6,439 bases of DNA, from assembly GCA_965651255.1 (NCBI GenBank), contig CBFGRU010000180.1, positions 1 through 6,439 of the forward strand, read 5' to 3'. Shown here one piece after another: positions 1 through 6,332 of the stretch; within the stretch, counting starts at the first letter, position 1, and every line of letters starts with the position of its first letter. A program made the position numbers and the translations under genes. The stretch comes from CBFGRU01 sp965651255 (GTDB lineage: Bacteria > Planctomycetota > Phycisphaerae > Phycisphaerales > SM1A02). The notes under the pieces are model-generated. The model had not been told where the DNA came from. It made no database searches and saw only the letters and a program-made list of their open reading frames with translations.

Positions 1-1026
1 CCGACCGAGGATGCCATCGGCGGTGAAGATGTGGTAGCTGGAGACGTCCTCGCCGTTCTCGGAGTATTGTTCAAAGTAACCGTTCGAACCGAAACATCCG
101 GGGTCAGTGCTGGCGACCAGAGACGGGCCGCCACCCATCAACACCATCGCATCGGATGCGATTGCTTCGATGTGCGCCATCAGGCGCACTTGCCCATCGA
201 AAAACAGTGTAACGGGAACTGAATCCCGACCGGTGTTGAAGAACTTCGGCACCGTTGAATTCGGAAAGTACGGTTCCTTCGGTTGGTTCTGAAGCCACCA
301 GTGCTCGAGCATGAACGTCTTGAGATCCGGATAGCGCGCCTGGGAGAAACTCGGCGTTGCATGGCCATACTCCAAGGAGCGTGGCGTGCGTTGACCGATC
401 AGGTCGTTCCCATGGACTCGCGGCGAGAACTGCGCAGAAAGCGCACGCGCATACGTAGGAAAGAAGAACGAAGCTCCCGGCCCCGGCCAAGCGCAAGCCA
501 TTTCAAAGTAATCGTGAATCTCCGGGTTCAAGCGGAGGATCGGGTCCTTCGGCGCCCAAAAGAGTGGATCGTACACTTGACCATTGACGTACTGATGAAA
601 TGCCTGCATGTTCCAGGCGCGGAAGTTTCCGAGTGAGCAGTTCGAAGCATAATACGCCGGCTGGATTGCCCAGCCGCCGCGTGATTGATACAGCTCACCG
701 TCACACCCGAAGCCAAGGACAACCGATGGAATTTGCCCAAAACTCCCGCCCATCGGGTAGTTCTGAGGGTAAGCGCCGAAGTTCAGGATCAACGTCAGAT
801 CATCTGGCGTGTATGTCAACTGTCGTCCGTCATAATCACCCGCGTAGGTCATGTGCGCTTGAAAGATCACGCGCAAGTTGTTCATCGATACCCCGATGCG
901 ATCATGATCACGCATCGCGCCAAGGGTCGGAATCAGCACGCAGATCGCCAGACCGACGGTGCACAAACACAGCGTGGTTTCGCGCAATGTCAACGCTCGA
1001 CGGTACGCCCACCTTCTCTTGTCCAT
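1..1026 (-). CDS. Type IV pilin-like (DUF1559-like) protein, C-terminus cut by window edge
   Basis: The frame is open for 342 codons from ATG at 1026 to the window edge, so the C-terminus is missing. The start is supported by AAGGAG (1033-1038) six bases upstream. Residues 1-11 form a short basic leader (MDKRRWAYRRA), followed by LTLRETTL and a hydrophobic stretch to about residue 37. This is a degenerate class III prepilin signal: Ala instead of Gly before the expected cut, but Glu kept at mature position 5. Next comes a pilin-like 'MNNLRVIFQAHMTYAGDYDG' stretch, then an aromatic- and Gly-rich globular region. A 'TLFFDGQVRLM' motif near the C-terminus recalls the DG motif of DUF1559 pseudopilins, which are expanded in planctomycetes. 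It is probably secreted or inner-membrane anchored; its specific role is unknown. Base composition looks less GC-rich than in the spe genes (by eye). A type II secretion pseudopilin is the main alternative. Confidence 0.82.
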   Translation of the reverse strand, partial: MDKRRWAYRRALTLRETTLCLCTVGLAICVLIPTLGAMRDHDRIGVSMNNLRVIFQAHMTYAGDYDGRQLTYTPDDLTLILNFGAYPQNYPMGGSFGQIPSVVLGFGCDGELYQSRGGWAIQPAYYASNCSLGNFRAWNMQAFHQYVNGQVYDPLFWAPKDPILRLNPEIHDYFEMACAWPGPGASFFFPTYARALSAQFSPRVHGNDLIGQRTPRSLEYGHATPSFSQARYPDLKTFMLEHWWLQNQPKEPYFPNSTVPKFFNTGRDSVPVTLFFDGQVRLMAHIEAIASDAMVLMGGGPSLVASTDPGCFGSNGYFEQYSENGEDVSSYHIFTADGILGR

Positions 1027-1060
1027 GGTCGTCTCCTTCATTGGGGAGTCTTCAGTTGCC

Positions 1061-1100
1061 GGGTTGCAAGAACCCACCGCGGGAAAGAAATGAGTCCCGC
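1061..1100 (-). other. Two small hairpins in the leader of the pilin-like gene
   Basis: Two perfect inverted repeats lie between the predicted promoter and the start codon. One has a 5-bp stem (GGGTT/AACCC, 1061-1065 and 1071-1075) with a 5-nt loop. The other has a 6-bp stem (GCGGGA/TCCCGC, 1079-1084 and 1095-1100) with a 10-nt loop. Neither is followed by a U-tract, so they are not convincing terminators. They could shape the untranslated leader or be chance. The rest of 1027-1250 holds no gene that I can support. Confidence 0.3.
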
Positions 1101-1138
1101 TCAGAAAGCAATCTACCTCACGGAACTCCGCCTGTCCA

Positions 1139-1168
1139 GATGTAGCAGCATTCGACGAGGAATGTCAA
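1139..1168 (-). promoter_or_regulatory. Sigma-70-like promoter for the pilin-like gene
   Basis: On the minus strand there is a perfect TTGACA (complement of 1163-1168), an 18-bp spacer and TACATC (complement of 1139-1144). The -10 is preceded by TGC, giving an extended -10 arrangement. The -10 itself matches the consensus at only three positions. Transcription would start near 1132, leaving a leader of about 105 nt before the ATG at 1026. It lies downstream of comF on the same strand, so the pilin-like gene probably has its own promoter. The call rests on motif matching only. Confidence 0.5.
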
Positions 1169-1250
1169 CCTGCCGCATCACGTCTGATCAAACGACGCCA
1201 CGGTGATCGCGTGCAGTTCCCTTCAAACAACACCGCGACCCCTGATCGGA

Positions 1251-2057
1251 TCACGAAGCATCATTCGATCTCGCGATCCGAGTTCGTCCCCGCCCCGGCT
1301 CATCCGCAACCGCGACGACGGCCGCGATGATTCGTCTCGCACCGGCCCGCTTCAGCAGCCGTGCGGCGATGCGCAGCGTCGCACCGGTTGTGCGAATGTC
1401 ATCGACCAGGATCACATCGAGCCCGCGCACCTGGCGGATTGATCGGCGGGGGCTGATCCAGCCACGCGCCCGGCGGAGTTGGCGATCCGACCGGGACAGA
1501 CCCGTCTGCGGCGGAGCCGCGGGCTTCGACAGCACCGACCAGACCGGCGCGTCCAGCACCCGCCCCACCCCATCGGCCAGCACCCTCGCGTGGTCGATGC
1601 CGCGGTAGACCCGTCGCAGCCACGGCATCGGAATCGGCACGACAAGCGCTTCCCGCGCTTCGACCACGCTCAGCGATGGATGCGCGCGAACCGTCTCCCC
1701 CAGCAATCGGCCGAGATGATCCGCCATTTCCGGCCAACGGTGATACTTCACCGAGAGCAACCAGTCGCGCAGCGGGCCTTCGTATCGGCCGAGCCGCGCG
1801 AACCCTTCGTACGGCAGCACCATCTTCCGGCACCGGGCGCAACCGCTCGCGGTGACCTCCCCTTCGCCGACCGACCCGCCGCAGCGCGGGCAATATGTGT
1901 CGTTCTCATCAATATTCCACGCCTCATCCACTAACGCCGCGCCGGGCGGCGGAAAGGTGCGACCCATCCAGCAGCGCTCAGCGATGTCCAGCCACCGCGC
2001 CGCAGCGCGCAGCCGCGGACCGCAGGCGCCCGAAGTTGGCCGGGGTTCCGAAGGCAT
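1251..2057 (-). CDS. comF: ComF family protein (phosphoribosyltransferase-like)
   Basis: This 268-residue protein has the two-part ComF layout. The N-terminal zinc-ribbon-like region carries CPRC (Cys56, Cys59) and CARC (Cys73, Cys76). It is followed by the family's 'YEGPLRDWLLSVKYH' segment, then a type I phosphoribosyltransferase fold with 'VILVDDIRTTGATL' (Val218-Asp219-Asp220, Thr223-Thr224-Gly225) matching the PRPP-binding loop. ComF proteins act in the cytoplasm in DNA uptake during natural transformation in competent species; in others the role is unknown, and no other competence gene is visible here. The start is uncertain. ATG 2057 was chosen because AGGATG lies upstream and because it avoids overlap with the divergent speA. 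In-frame ATGs at 2090, 2147 and 2210 exist, and 2210 would run into speA. Even from 2057 it is somewhat longer than the usual 220-240 residues. The C-terminus ends in a basic tail. Confidence 0.88.
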   Translation of the reverse strand: MPSEPRPTSGACGPRLRAAARWLDIAERCWMGRTFPPPGAALVDEAWNIDENDTYCPRCGGSVGEGEVTASGCARCRKMVLPYEGFARLGRYEGPLRDWLLSVKYHRWPEMADHLGRLLGETVRAHPSLSVVEAREALVVPIPMPWLRRVYRGIDHARVLADGVGRVLDAPVWSVLSKPAAPPQTGLSRSDRQLRRARGWISPRRSIRQVRGLDVILVDDIRTTGATLRIAARLLKRAGARRIIAAVVAVADEPGRGRTRIARSNDAS

Positions 2058-2152
2058 CGGGCAACCATCCTGACGAACAACGCCGCCCATCGCAAGGAAA
2101 AACGTTGCCGCACTTTCGCACGCCGCTGACGAAGACCGGGGGCGCATTCGCC

Positions 2153-2158
2153 TACAAT
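2153..2158 (+). promoter_or_regulatory. -10 element (TACAAT) giving a leaderless speA transcript
   Basis: TACAAT matches the TATAAT consensus at five of six positions and ends seven bases before the speA ATG at 2166. Transcription normally starts six to seven bases after the -10, so the first transcribed base would fall on or next to the start codon. No purine-rich Shine-Dalgarno lies in this gap (CCCCGTG), which fits a leaderless mRNA. The -35 is weak: CTGACG at 2126-2131 is 21 bp away, and nothing better is seen at 17 bp. Confidence 0.5.
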
Positions 2159-2165
2159 CCCCGTG

Positions 2166-4136
2166 ATGACCACACTCGGAACCAAACCATCGCGCGGCGC
2201 TCTCGATCAACCCTGGTCGTACGAGGATTCAGCGGAACTCTACCAGGTGCGAAACTGGGGGAAGGGGTACTTCGGCGTCAACCCCGCGGGGCATGTGATG
2301 GCCCGGCCCGATCCGCGCGCCGCTGCGGAAATCGACCTGATGGAAGTGGTGGAAGGGCTGCGTGAGCGCGGCCTCTCGACGCCGCTGCTGCTGCGCTTCT
2401 CCGACATTCTCGCCCATCGCCTGAAGCACCTGCACAATGCCTTCGCCCACGCCATCGCCGAGAACGAGTACAAGGGCAAGTACCTCGCGGTCTACCCGAT
2501 CAAGGTCAATCAGCAGCGGCACGTGGTGGAAGAGGTCTACCGTTTCGGCGAATCGCTCGGCTTCGGGCTGGAAGTCGGCAGCAAGCCCGAACTGCTCGCG
2601 GTCATGGCGCTGACGGGCACGGCCTCGGACCGCATCATCATCTGTAACGGCTTCAAGGATGACCGCTACATCGAGGCGGTGATTCTCTCCACGAAGCTCG
2701 GGCGCACGATCATTCCCGTCGTCGAGGGGTACAACGAGCTTCGACTGATCATCAAGTACGCGGAGAAGTACGGTGTGAAGCCGCGCATCGGCGTGCGCGT
2801 GAAGCTCGCCAGTCAGGGCGCGGGAAGGTGGCGCGACTCGGCCGGCGCCAAGAGCAAGTTCGGCCTGTTCGTCAGCGAAGTGCTCGACATGTTCGAGCTG
2901 CTCAAGCAGCACAACATGGAAGACTGCCTCGAGCTGGTGCATTGTCACCTCGGCAGCCAGATTCATGACATCCGCTACCTGAAGGAAGCGATCAACGAAC
3001 TCGCGCACATCTATATCGAACTGGTGAAGATGGGCGCGGGCCTTCGGTACGTGGATATCGGCGGCGGACTGGGCGTGGATTACGATGGCAGCCAGACCAA
3101 CTTTGAATCGAGCATGAACTACACGCTCGAAGAGTACGCGAGCGATGTCGTCTACCGCATCGCAAGCGTGTGCAACGAAGCGGGGATTGATCATCCGACG
3201 ATCATCTCCGAGTCCGGCCGCGCGATGGTCGCCTACTCCAGCGTGCTGGTGTTCAACGTGCTCGGCGCGACGGGGCTGGACAAGTTCCGTGTGGCGTCGA
3301 AACTGGAAGAGGAAATCGCGGATGAGAAGGAAGAGGAGGAGATTCCTCAGCCGATTCGCGATCTGTTTGAAGCGTATTCAAGCGTGAGCGAACGACGCCT
3401 GGTGGAATGCTTTCACGATGCGGTCCAGGCGCGAGATGCAGCGCTGAACCTGTTCACGCTGGGCTACATGTCGCTTCCGCATCGCGCGCTCGCGGAGCGC
3501 GTGTTCTGGGCGACCTGTGCGAAGGTGCGCGATCTCTGTCGGCGGAACAGCCAGGTGCCGGAAGAGCTTGAGGACCTTGAGACGATTCTCAGCGATACCT
3601 ACTTCTGCAACTTCTCGGTGTTTCAGTCGATGCCCGACTCGTGGGCGATCGACCAGCTCTTCCCGATTATGCCGATTCACCGGCTGAATGAGCGGCCGAC
3701 GCGGAAGGGCGTGCTCGCGGACATCACCTGCGATTCAGACGGCAAGATCGACCGGTTCATCGACCAGCGCGACATCAAGAAAACGCTTGATCTGCACGAG
3801 CTGAAGAAGGATGAGGAGTATTACCTCGGCGTGTTCCTCGTCGGCGCGTACCAGGAGACGCTTGGCGATCTGCACAACCTCTTCGGCGATACGCACGTGG
3901 TGCACATTCGGCTGGATGAGGGCGGCAGTTGGTGGATCGAGGAAGTCGTGTACGGCGATACCGCGCGCGAAGTGCTGGGATACGTGCAGTACGAGACGGA
4001 GCGGTTGTACCCCGCCCTTTCGCGCGACTGCGAGCGCGCGGTGCGCGACGGCCGCATGAGCGTGGCCGAAACGCAGGTGCTGCTGCGCTTTTACGATGCC
4101 GGGCTGAACGGCTACACCTACCTGGAACAGGACTGA
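2166..4136 (+). CDS. speA: Biosynthetic arginine decarboxylase (PLP-dependent)
   Basis: SpeA decarboxylates L-arginine to agmatine, the first step of the arginine route to putrescine. The 656 residues match the E. coli enzyme (about 658) in length and along the whole chain. The alanine-racemase-like barrel carries 'YPIKVNQ' with the PLP-forming Lys113, 'HCHLGSQIHD' (from about 259), the glycine-rich phosphate loop 'DIGGGLGVDY' (about 297-306) and 'SESGRA' (about 348-353). The C-terminal part has 'CNFSVFQSMPDSWAIDQ' (Cys481), 'ADITCDSDG' (Cys522, substrate side), 'GAYQETLGDLHNLFGDT', and ends in 'GYTYLEQD' much as in E. coli. An acidic run (about 379-393, rich in Glu) sits in the linker region. 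GTG at 2163 directly precedes the ATG; the ATG was chosen because of the -10 placement. speB follows after 36 nt, indicating an operon. No stop or frameshift was seen. Confidence 0.97.
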   Translation: MTTLGTKPSRGALDQPWSYEDSAELYQVRNWGKGYFGVNPAGHVMARPDPRAAAEIDLMEVVEGLRERGLSTPLLLRFSDILAHRLKHLHNAFAHAIAENEYKGKYLAVYPIKVNQQRHVVEEVYRFGESLGFGLEVGSKPELLAVMALTGTASDRIIICNGFKDDRYIEAVILSTKLGRTIIPVVEGYNELRLIIKYAEKYGVKPRIGVRVKLASQGAGRWRDSAGAKSKFGLFVSEVLDMFELLKQHNMEDCLELVHCHLGSQIHDIRYLKEAINELAHIYIELVKMGAGLRYVDIGGGLGVDYDGSQTNFESSMNYTLEEYASDVVYRIASVCNEAGIDHPTIISESGRAMVAYSSVLVFNVLGATGLDKFRVASKLEEEIADEKEEEEIPQPIRDLFEAYSSVSERRLVECFHDAVQARDAALNLFTLGYMSLPHRALAERVFWATCAKVRDLCRRNSQVPEELEDLETILSDTYFCNFSVFQSMPDSWAIDQLFPIMPIHRLNERPTRKGVLADITCDSDGKIDRFIDQRDIKKTLDLHELKKDEEYYLGVFLVGAYQETLGDLHNLFGDTHVVHIRLDEGGSWWIEEVVYGDTAREVLGYVQYETERLYPALSRDCERAVRDGRMSVAETQVLLRFYDAGLNGYTYLEQD

Positions 4137-4138
4137 CG

Positions 4139-4162
4139 CCGCCGCGGGCGGAATCGAAAGGA
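4139..4162 (+). promoter_or_regulatory. speA-speB spacer: short GC hairpin and speB Shine-Dalgarno
   Basis: Just after the speA stop lies CCGCC-GCG-GGCGG (4139-4151), a 5-bp GC stem with a 3-nt loop and no following T-run, so it is not a Rho-independent terminator. AAGGA (4158-4162) follows, ten bases before the speB ATG at 4173, and is a plausible though slightly distant ribosome binding site. Unlike speA, speB therefore looks translated by an ordinary leadered mechanism from the shared transcript. Confidence 0.45.
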
Positions 4163-4172
4163 TGTTCGCGCG

Positions 4173-5051
4173 ATGGCGACGACCGTGGAGACGTTGTTTC
4201 TCGGCATTCCCGAAGAGTTTGCGAACCCTCAGACGGCGCGGGCGGCGATCATTCCCGTGCCGTACGACCTGACCAGCAGTTGGAAGAAAGGCGCGGACCG
4301 CGGGCCGGCCGCCCTGATCGAGGCGTCATGCACGGTTGAATTCTTCGACATTGAAACCCGGACCGAGCCGTACCGCCACGGTATTGCAACCCTTCCCGCA
4401 ATCGAGTGCGACGGTCCGCCGGAAGAGATGAGCGCGCTCGTCGCGATGCGCGTCGGTGAGACGCTCGACCGAAAGCAGATTCCCATCGTGCTCGGCGGTG
4501 AGCATTCCGTCTCGATCGGCGCGGTGCAGGCGACCGCGAAGAGGTTTGGCGATCTGAGTGTGCTGCAGATCGATGCGCACGGCGACACGCGCGAGTCGTA
4601 CGAGGGCTCAACCCACAATCATGCGTGCATCATGGCCCGCGCGCGCGAAGTGGCGGAGATCGTTCAGGTCGGCATTCGCGCCATCGAAAAGGGCGAGTAC
4701 GAGCGGATGGATCTGGACCGCGTGTACTTCGCGCATGATCTCGCGAAGGCGCGCGAGTCACGCGATACATCGTGGATGGACCGCATCGTCGAGCAACTGA
4801 CCGATCACGTGTATCTCACGATCGACCTCGATGCGTTCGACCCGGCGTATCTGCCCGCGACCGGCACACCCGAACCGGGCGGCCTCGACTGGTACACCGT
4901 GAATGAACTCATTCGGCGCGTCATCGAGCGGCGAACGATCGTCGCGTTCGACGTGGTGGAGCTTCTGCCGATGCCCGGCGCGCACGCGAGCGAGTTCTTT
5001 GCCGCGAAACTCGTGCACCGCATTCTCGCGATGATCTTCGCGAAGCAGTGA
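4173..5051 (+). CDS. speB: Agmatinase (ureohydrolase/arginase family)
   Basis: Agmatinase hydrolyses agmatine to putrescine and urea in the cytoplasm with a di-manganese centre. The 292-residue length is normal for the family. All six expected metal ligands are visible: His111 in 'GGEHSVSIGA', Asp134, His136 and Asp138 in 'IDAHGDTR', and Asp218 and Asp220 in 'LTIDLDAFDP'. His150 in 'THNHACIMARA' corresponds to the second-shell active-site His that usually appears as SHG or SHA; here the preceding residue is Asn. 'ATGTPEPGGL' (229-238) and 'DVVELLP' with Glu263 complete the signature. The C-terminal 'SEFFAAKLVHRIL' helix is typical. The family alone does not separate agmatinase from guanidinobutyrase or related enzymes, but the position 36 nt after speA makes agmatine the likely substrate. 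An AAGGA lies upstream of the chosen ATG. Confidence 0.93.
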   Translation: MATTVETLFLGIPEEFANPQTARAAIIPVPYDLTSSWKKGADRGPAALIEASCTVEFFDIETRTEPYRHGIATLPAIECDGPPEEMSALVAMRVGETLDRKQIPIVLGGEHSVSIGAVQATAKRFGDLSVLQIDAHGDTRESYEGSTHNHACIMARAREVAEIVQVGIRAIEKGEYERMDLDRVYFAHDLAKARESRDTSWMDRIVEQLTDHVYLTIDLDAFDPAYLPATGTPEPGGLDWYTVNELIRRVIERRTIVAFDVVELLPMPGAHASEFFAAKLVHRILAMIFAKQ

Positions 5052-5057
5052 AGCGAA

Positions 5058-6116
5058 TCACCACTCGAGCACGTAGGCAAAGATGAGCGGCGCGACAATC
5101 GTCGCATCGCTTTCGATGACGAACTTCGGCGTTTCGATATCGAGCTTGCCCCACGTGATCTTCTCCGTCGGGATCGCGCCGGAGTATGAGCCGTAGCTCG
5201 TCGTCGAATCAGAGATCTGGCAGAAGTAGCCCCAGTACGGGCACGGCCGTTGCAGGTCCTGGTGAATCATCGGCACGACACAGATCGGGAAGTCTCCCGC
5301 GATTCCGCCGCCGATCTGGAAGAAGCCGATGGTCGTCTCCGCGTCGTGGCCGGCGATCGCGCGCATATGCACCGCCTCTTCAGAATCCTCTCCGGCAACG
5401 GGCTGCAGTTCGTTCAGAGTCTTGCCCATCGTGGTTTGCAGATACCACTTCGCGAGCGCGCCCATGTACTCGGTGCCGCTCTTGACGAGGTGAAACCCGG
5501 AGAGATCACCTTCGAGCACATGGCCGACGAAGATGTTGCCGAGCGTCGAGTCTTCCCAGCCGGGGACAAAGAGCGGCAGGTTCGCTTCCGCGGCGGCAAC
5601 GAGCCAGGAGTCTTTCGGGTCGATCTGGTAGCGCTGCTTCACCAGCCCTTCGTTGATGATCTGATAGAAGTATTCATGCGGGAAGAACCGCTGATTGTTT
5701 TCACCGGCGCGCTGCCAGAGTTGCAGGATTTCCTTCTCGATGGCGCGGAACGCCTTGTCTTCGGGAATGCAGGTGTCGGTCACACGATTGCGCCCCTGCT
5801 GCTCGAGTTCCTTCTCCTGCTCGGGCGTCAGGTTGCGCCAGTTGGGAATGCGGATGTAGTGATCGTGCGCGACGAGGTTGAAGAGATCCTCTTCCAGGTT
5901 CGCGCCAGTGCAGCAGATGCCGTGCACCTTGCCCCGGCGAATCATCTCCGCGAGCGACAGCCCCAGTTCCGCGGTGCTCATCGCGCCCGCGAGGGTGATG
6001 AACATCTTTCCGCCCTGCTCAAGGTGCGTGCGGTAGCCCTCCGCGGCATCGATGACGCTCGCAGCGTTGAAGTGGCGGTAGTGATGCTTGAGAAATTCAG
6101 TAATCGGGCTGGGCAT
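5058..6116 (-). CDS. speY: Deoxyhypusine synthase-like protein (probable homospermidine synthase, SpeY-like)
   Basis: This 352-residue protein belongs to the bacterial deoxyhypusine synthase-like family (NAD-dependent aminobutyl transferase). Ungapped motif comparison with human deoxyhypusine synthase, from memory, shows: 'CTGANLEEDL' (69-78) for 'TTAGGVEEDL'; Asp189 for Asp238; the 'GGGIAG' loop (269-274); Glu318, Trp322 and catalytic Lys324 in 'PTEKITWGK' for Glu323, Trp327 and Lys329; and Asp337 for NAD-site Asp342. Human spermidine contacts Asp243, His288 and Asp316 become Asn194, Asp275 and Tyr311, so the polyamine pocket differs. Residues about 229-261 look like an insertion. The ATG at 6116 was chosen because GAGG (6126-6129) lies nine bases upstream and homologues begin at 'P.TEFLKHHYRHFNA'; an in-frame ATG at 6323 would add 69 unrelated residues. 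Bacteria lack eIF5A, so with speA/speB nearby homospermidine formation from putrescine is the likely job. The symbol follows the cyanobacterial homologue and is tentative. Confidence 0.9.
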   Translation of the reverse strand: MPSPITEFLKHHYRHFNAASVIDAAEGYRTHLEQGGKMFITLAGAMSTAELGLSLAEMIRRGKVHGICCTGANLEEDLFNLVAHDHYIRIPNWRNLTPEQEKELEQQGRNRVTDTCIPEDKAFRAIEKEILQLWQRAGENNQRFFPHEYFYQIINEGLVKQRYQIDPKDSWLVAAAEANLPLFVPGWEDSTLGNIFVGHVLEGDLSGFHLVKSGTEYMGALAKWYLQTTMGKTLNELQPVAGEDSEEAVHMRAIAGHDAETTIGFFQIGGGIAGDFPICVVPMIHQDLQRPCPYWGYFCQISDSTTSYGSYSGAIPTEKITWGKLDIETPKFVIESDATIVAPLIFAYVLEW

Positions 6117-6156
6117 GATGCAGCGCCTCGCGTCGGGAGAAAAAGGACCTTGAAGT

Positions 6157-6182
6157 TCATCGCGCGCGGCTGCACGCGATGA
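6157..6182 (-). promoter_or_regulatory. Perfect 8-bp dyad in the speY leader
   Basis: TCATCGCG (6157-6164) and CGCGATGA (6175-6182) are exact reverse complements separated by 10 bases, 41-66 bases upstream of the speY start codon. On the speY strand it is followed about 14 bases later by CCTTTTTCTCCC, too far away for a classical intrinsic terminator. It may be an operator, an mRNA leader hairpin, or a weak terminator for the gene ending at 6333. No good -10/-35 pair was found in 6183-6332. Confidence 0.35.
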
Positions 6183-6332
6183 GGAGCATATTCCACCCTG
6201 ACCCACACGGCGACGCAGCAGCGCAATCTCAATCTCAGGAAATTGTTTGACCTCGTCATCATCCGGCCAAAGGATACGGTGTTCATCGGGCGCATCGCTT
6301 CGCGAACCGCGTCCGTTCACCACTCGCCGCAG

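Noticed and set aside
1040..1080. SAM-riboswitch-like 'AACCCGGCAAC' string in the pilin gene leader
   Set aside because: Only this short string resembles a SAM-I motif; the surrounding helices and kink-turn could not be traced, and the downstream gene has no link to methionine metabolism.
1177..1207. Possible terminator hairpin after comF (ATCACGTC ... GACG ... TGAT)
   Set aside because: The stem needs a 6-base bulge and has no T-run, so it is no better than chance.
2229..3194. Long open frame on the minus strand opposite speA (321 codons)
   Set aside because: It is a shadow of the strongly supported speA coding frame: its composition is rich in His, Val, Asp and Arg, as expected for an antisense reading of a GC-rich gene, and no family motif was recognised.
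5250..6182. Long open frame on the plus strand opposite the SpeY-like gene (310 codons)
   Set aside because: It is antisense to a conserved enzyme whose motifs run along the entire minus-strand frame, and no recognisable domain or ribosome binding site supports it.
6117..6323. 69-residue N-terminal extension of the SpeY-like protein from ATG 6323
   Set aside because: The extra sequence is unlike the family, whose members begin near 'P.TEFLKHHYRHFNA'. The ATG at 6116 has its own Shine-Dalgarno-like GAGG and gives a normal length.
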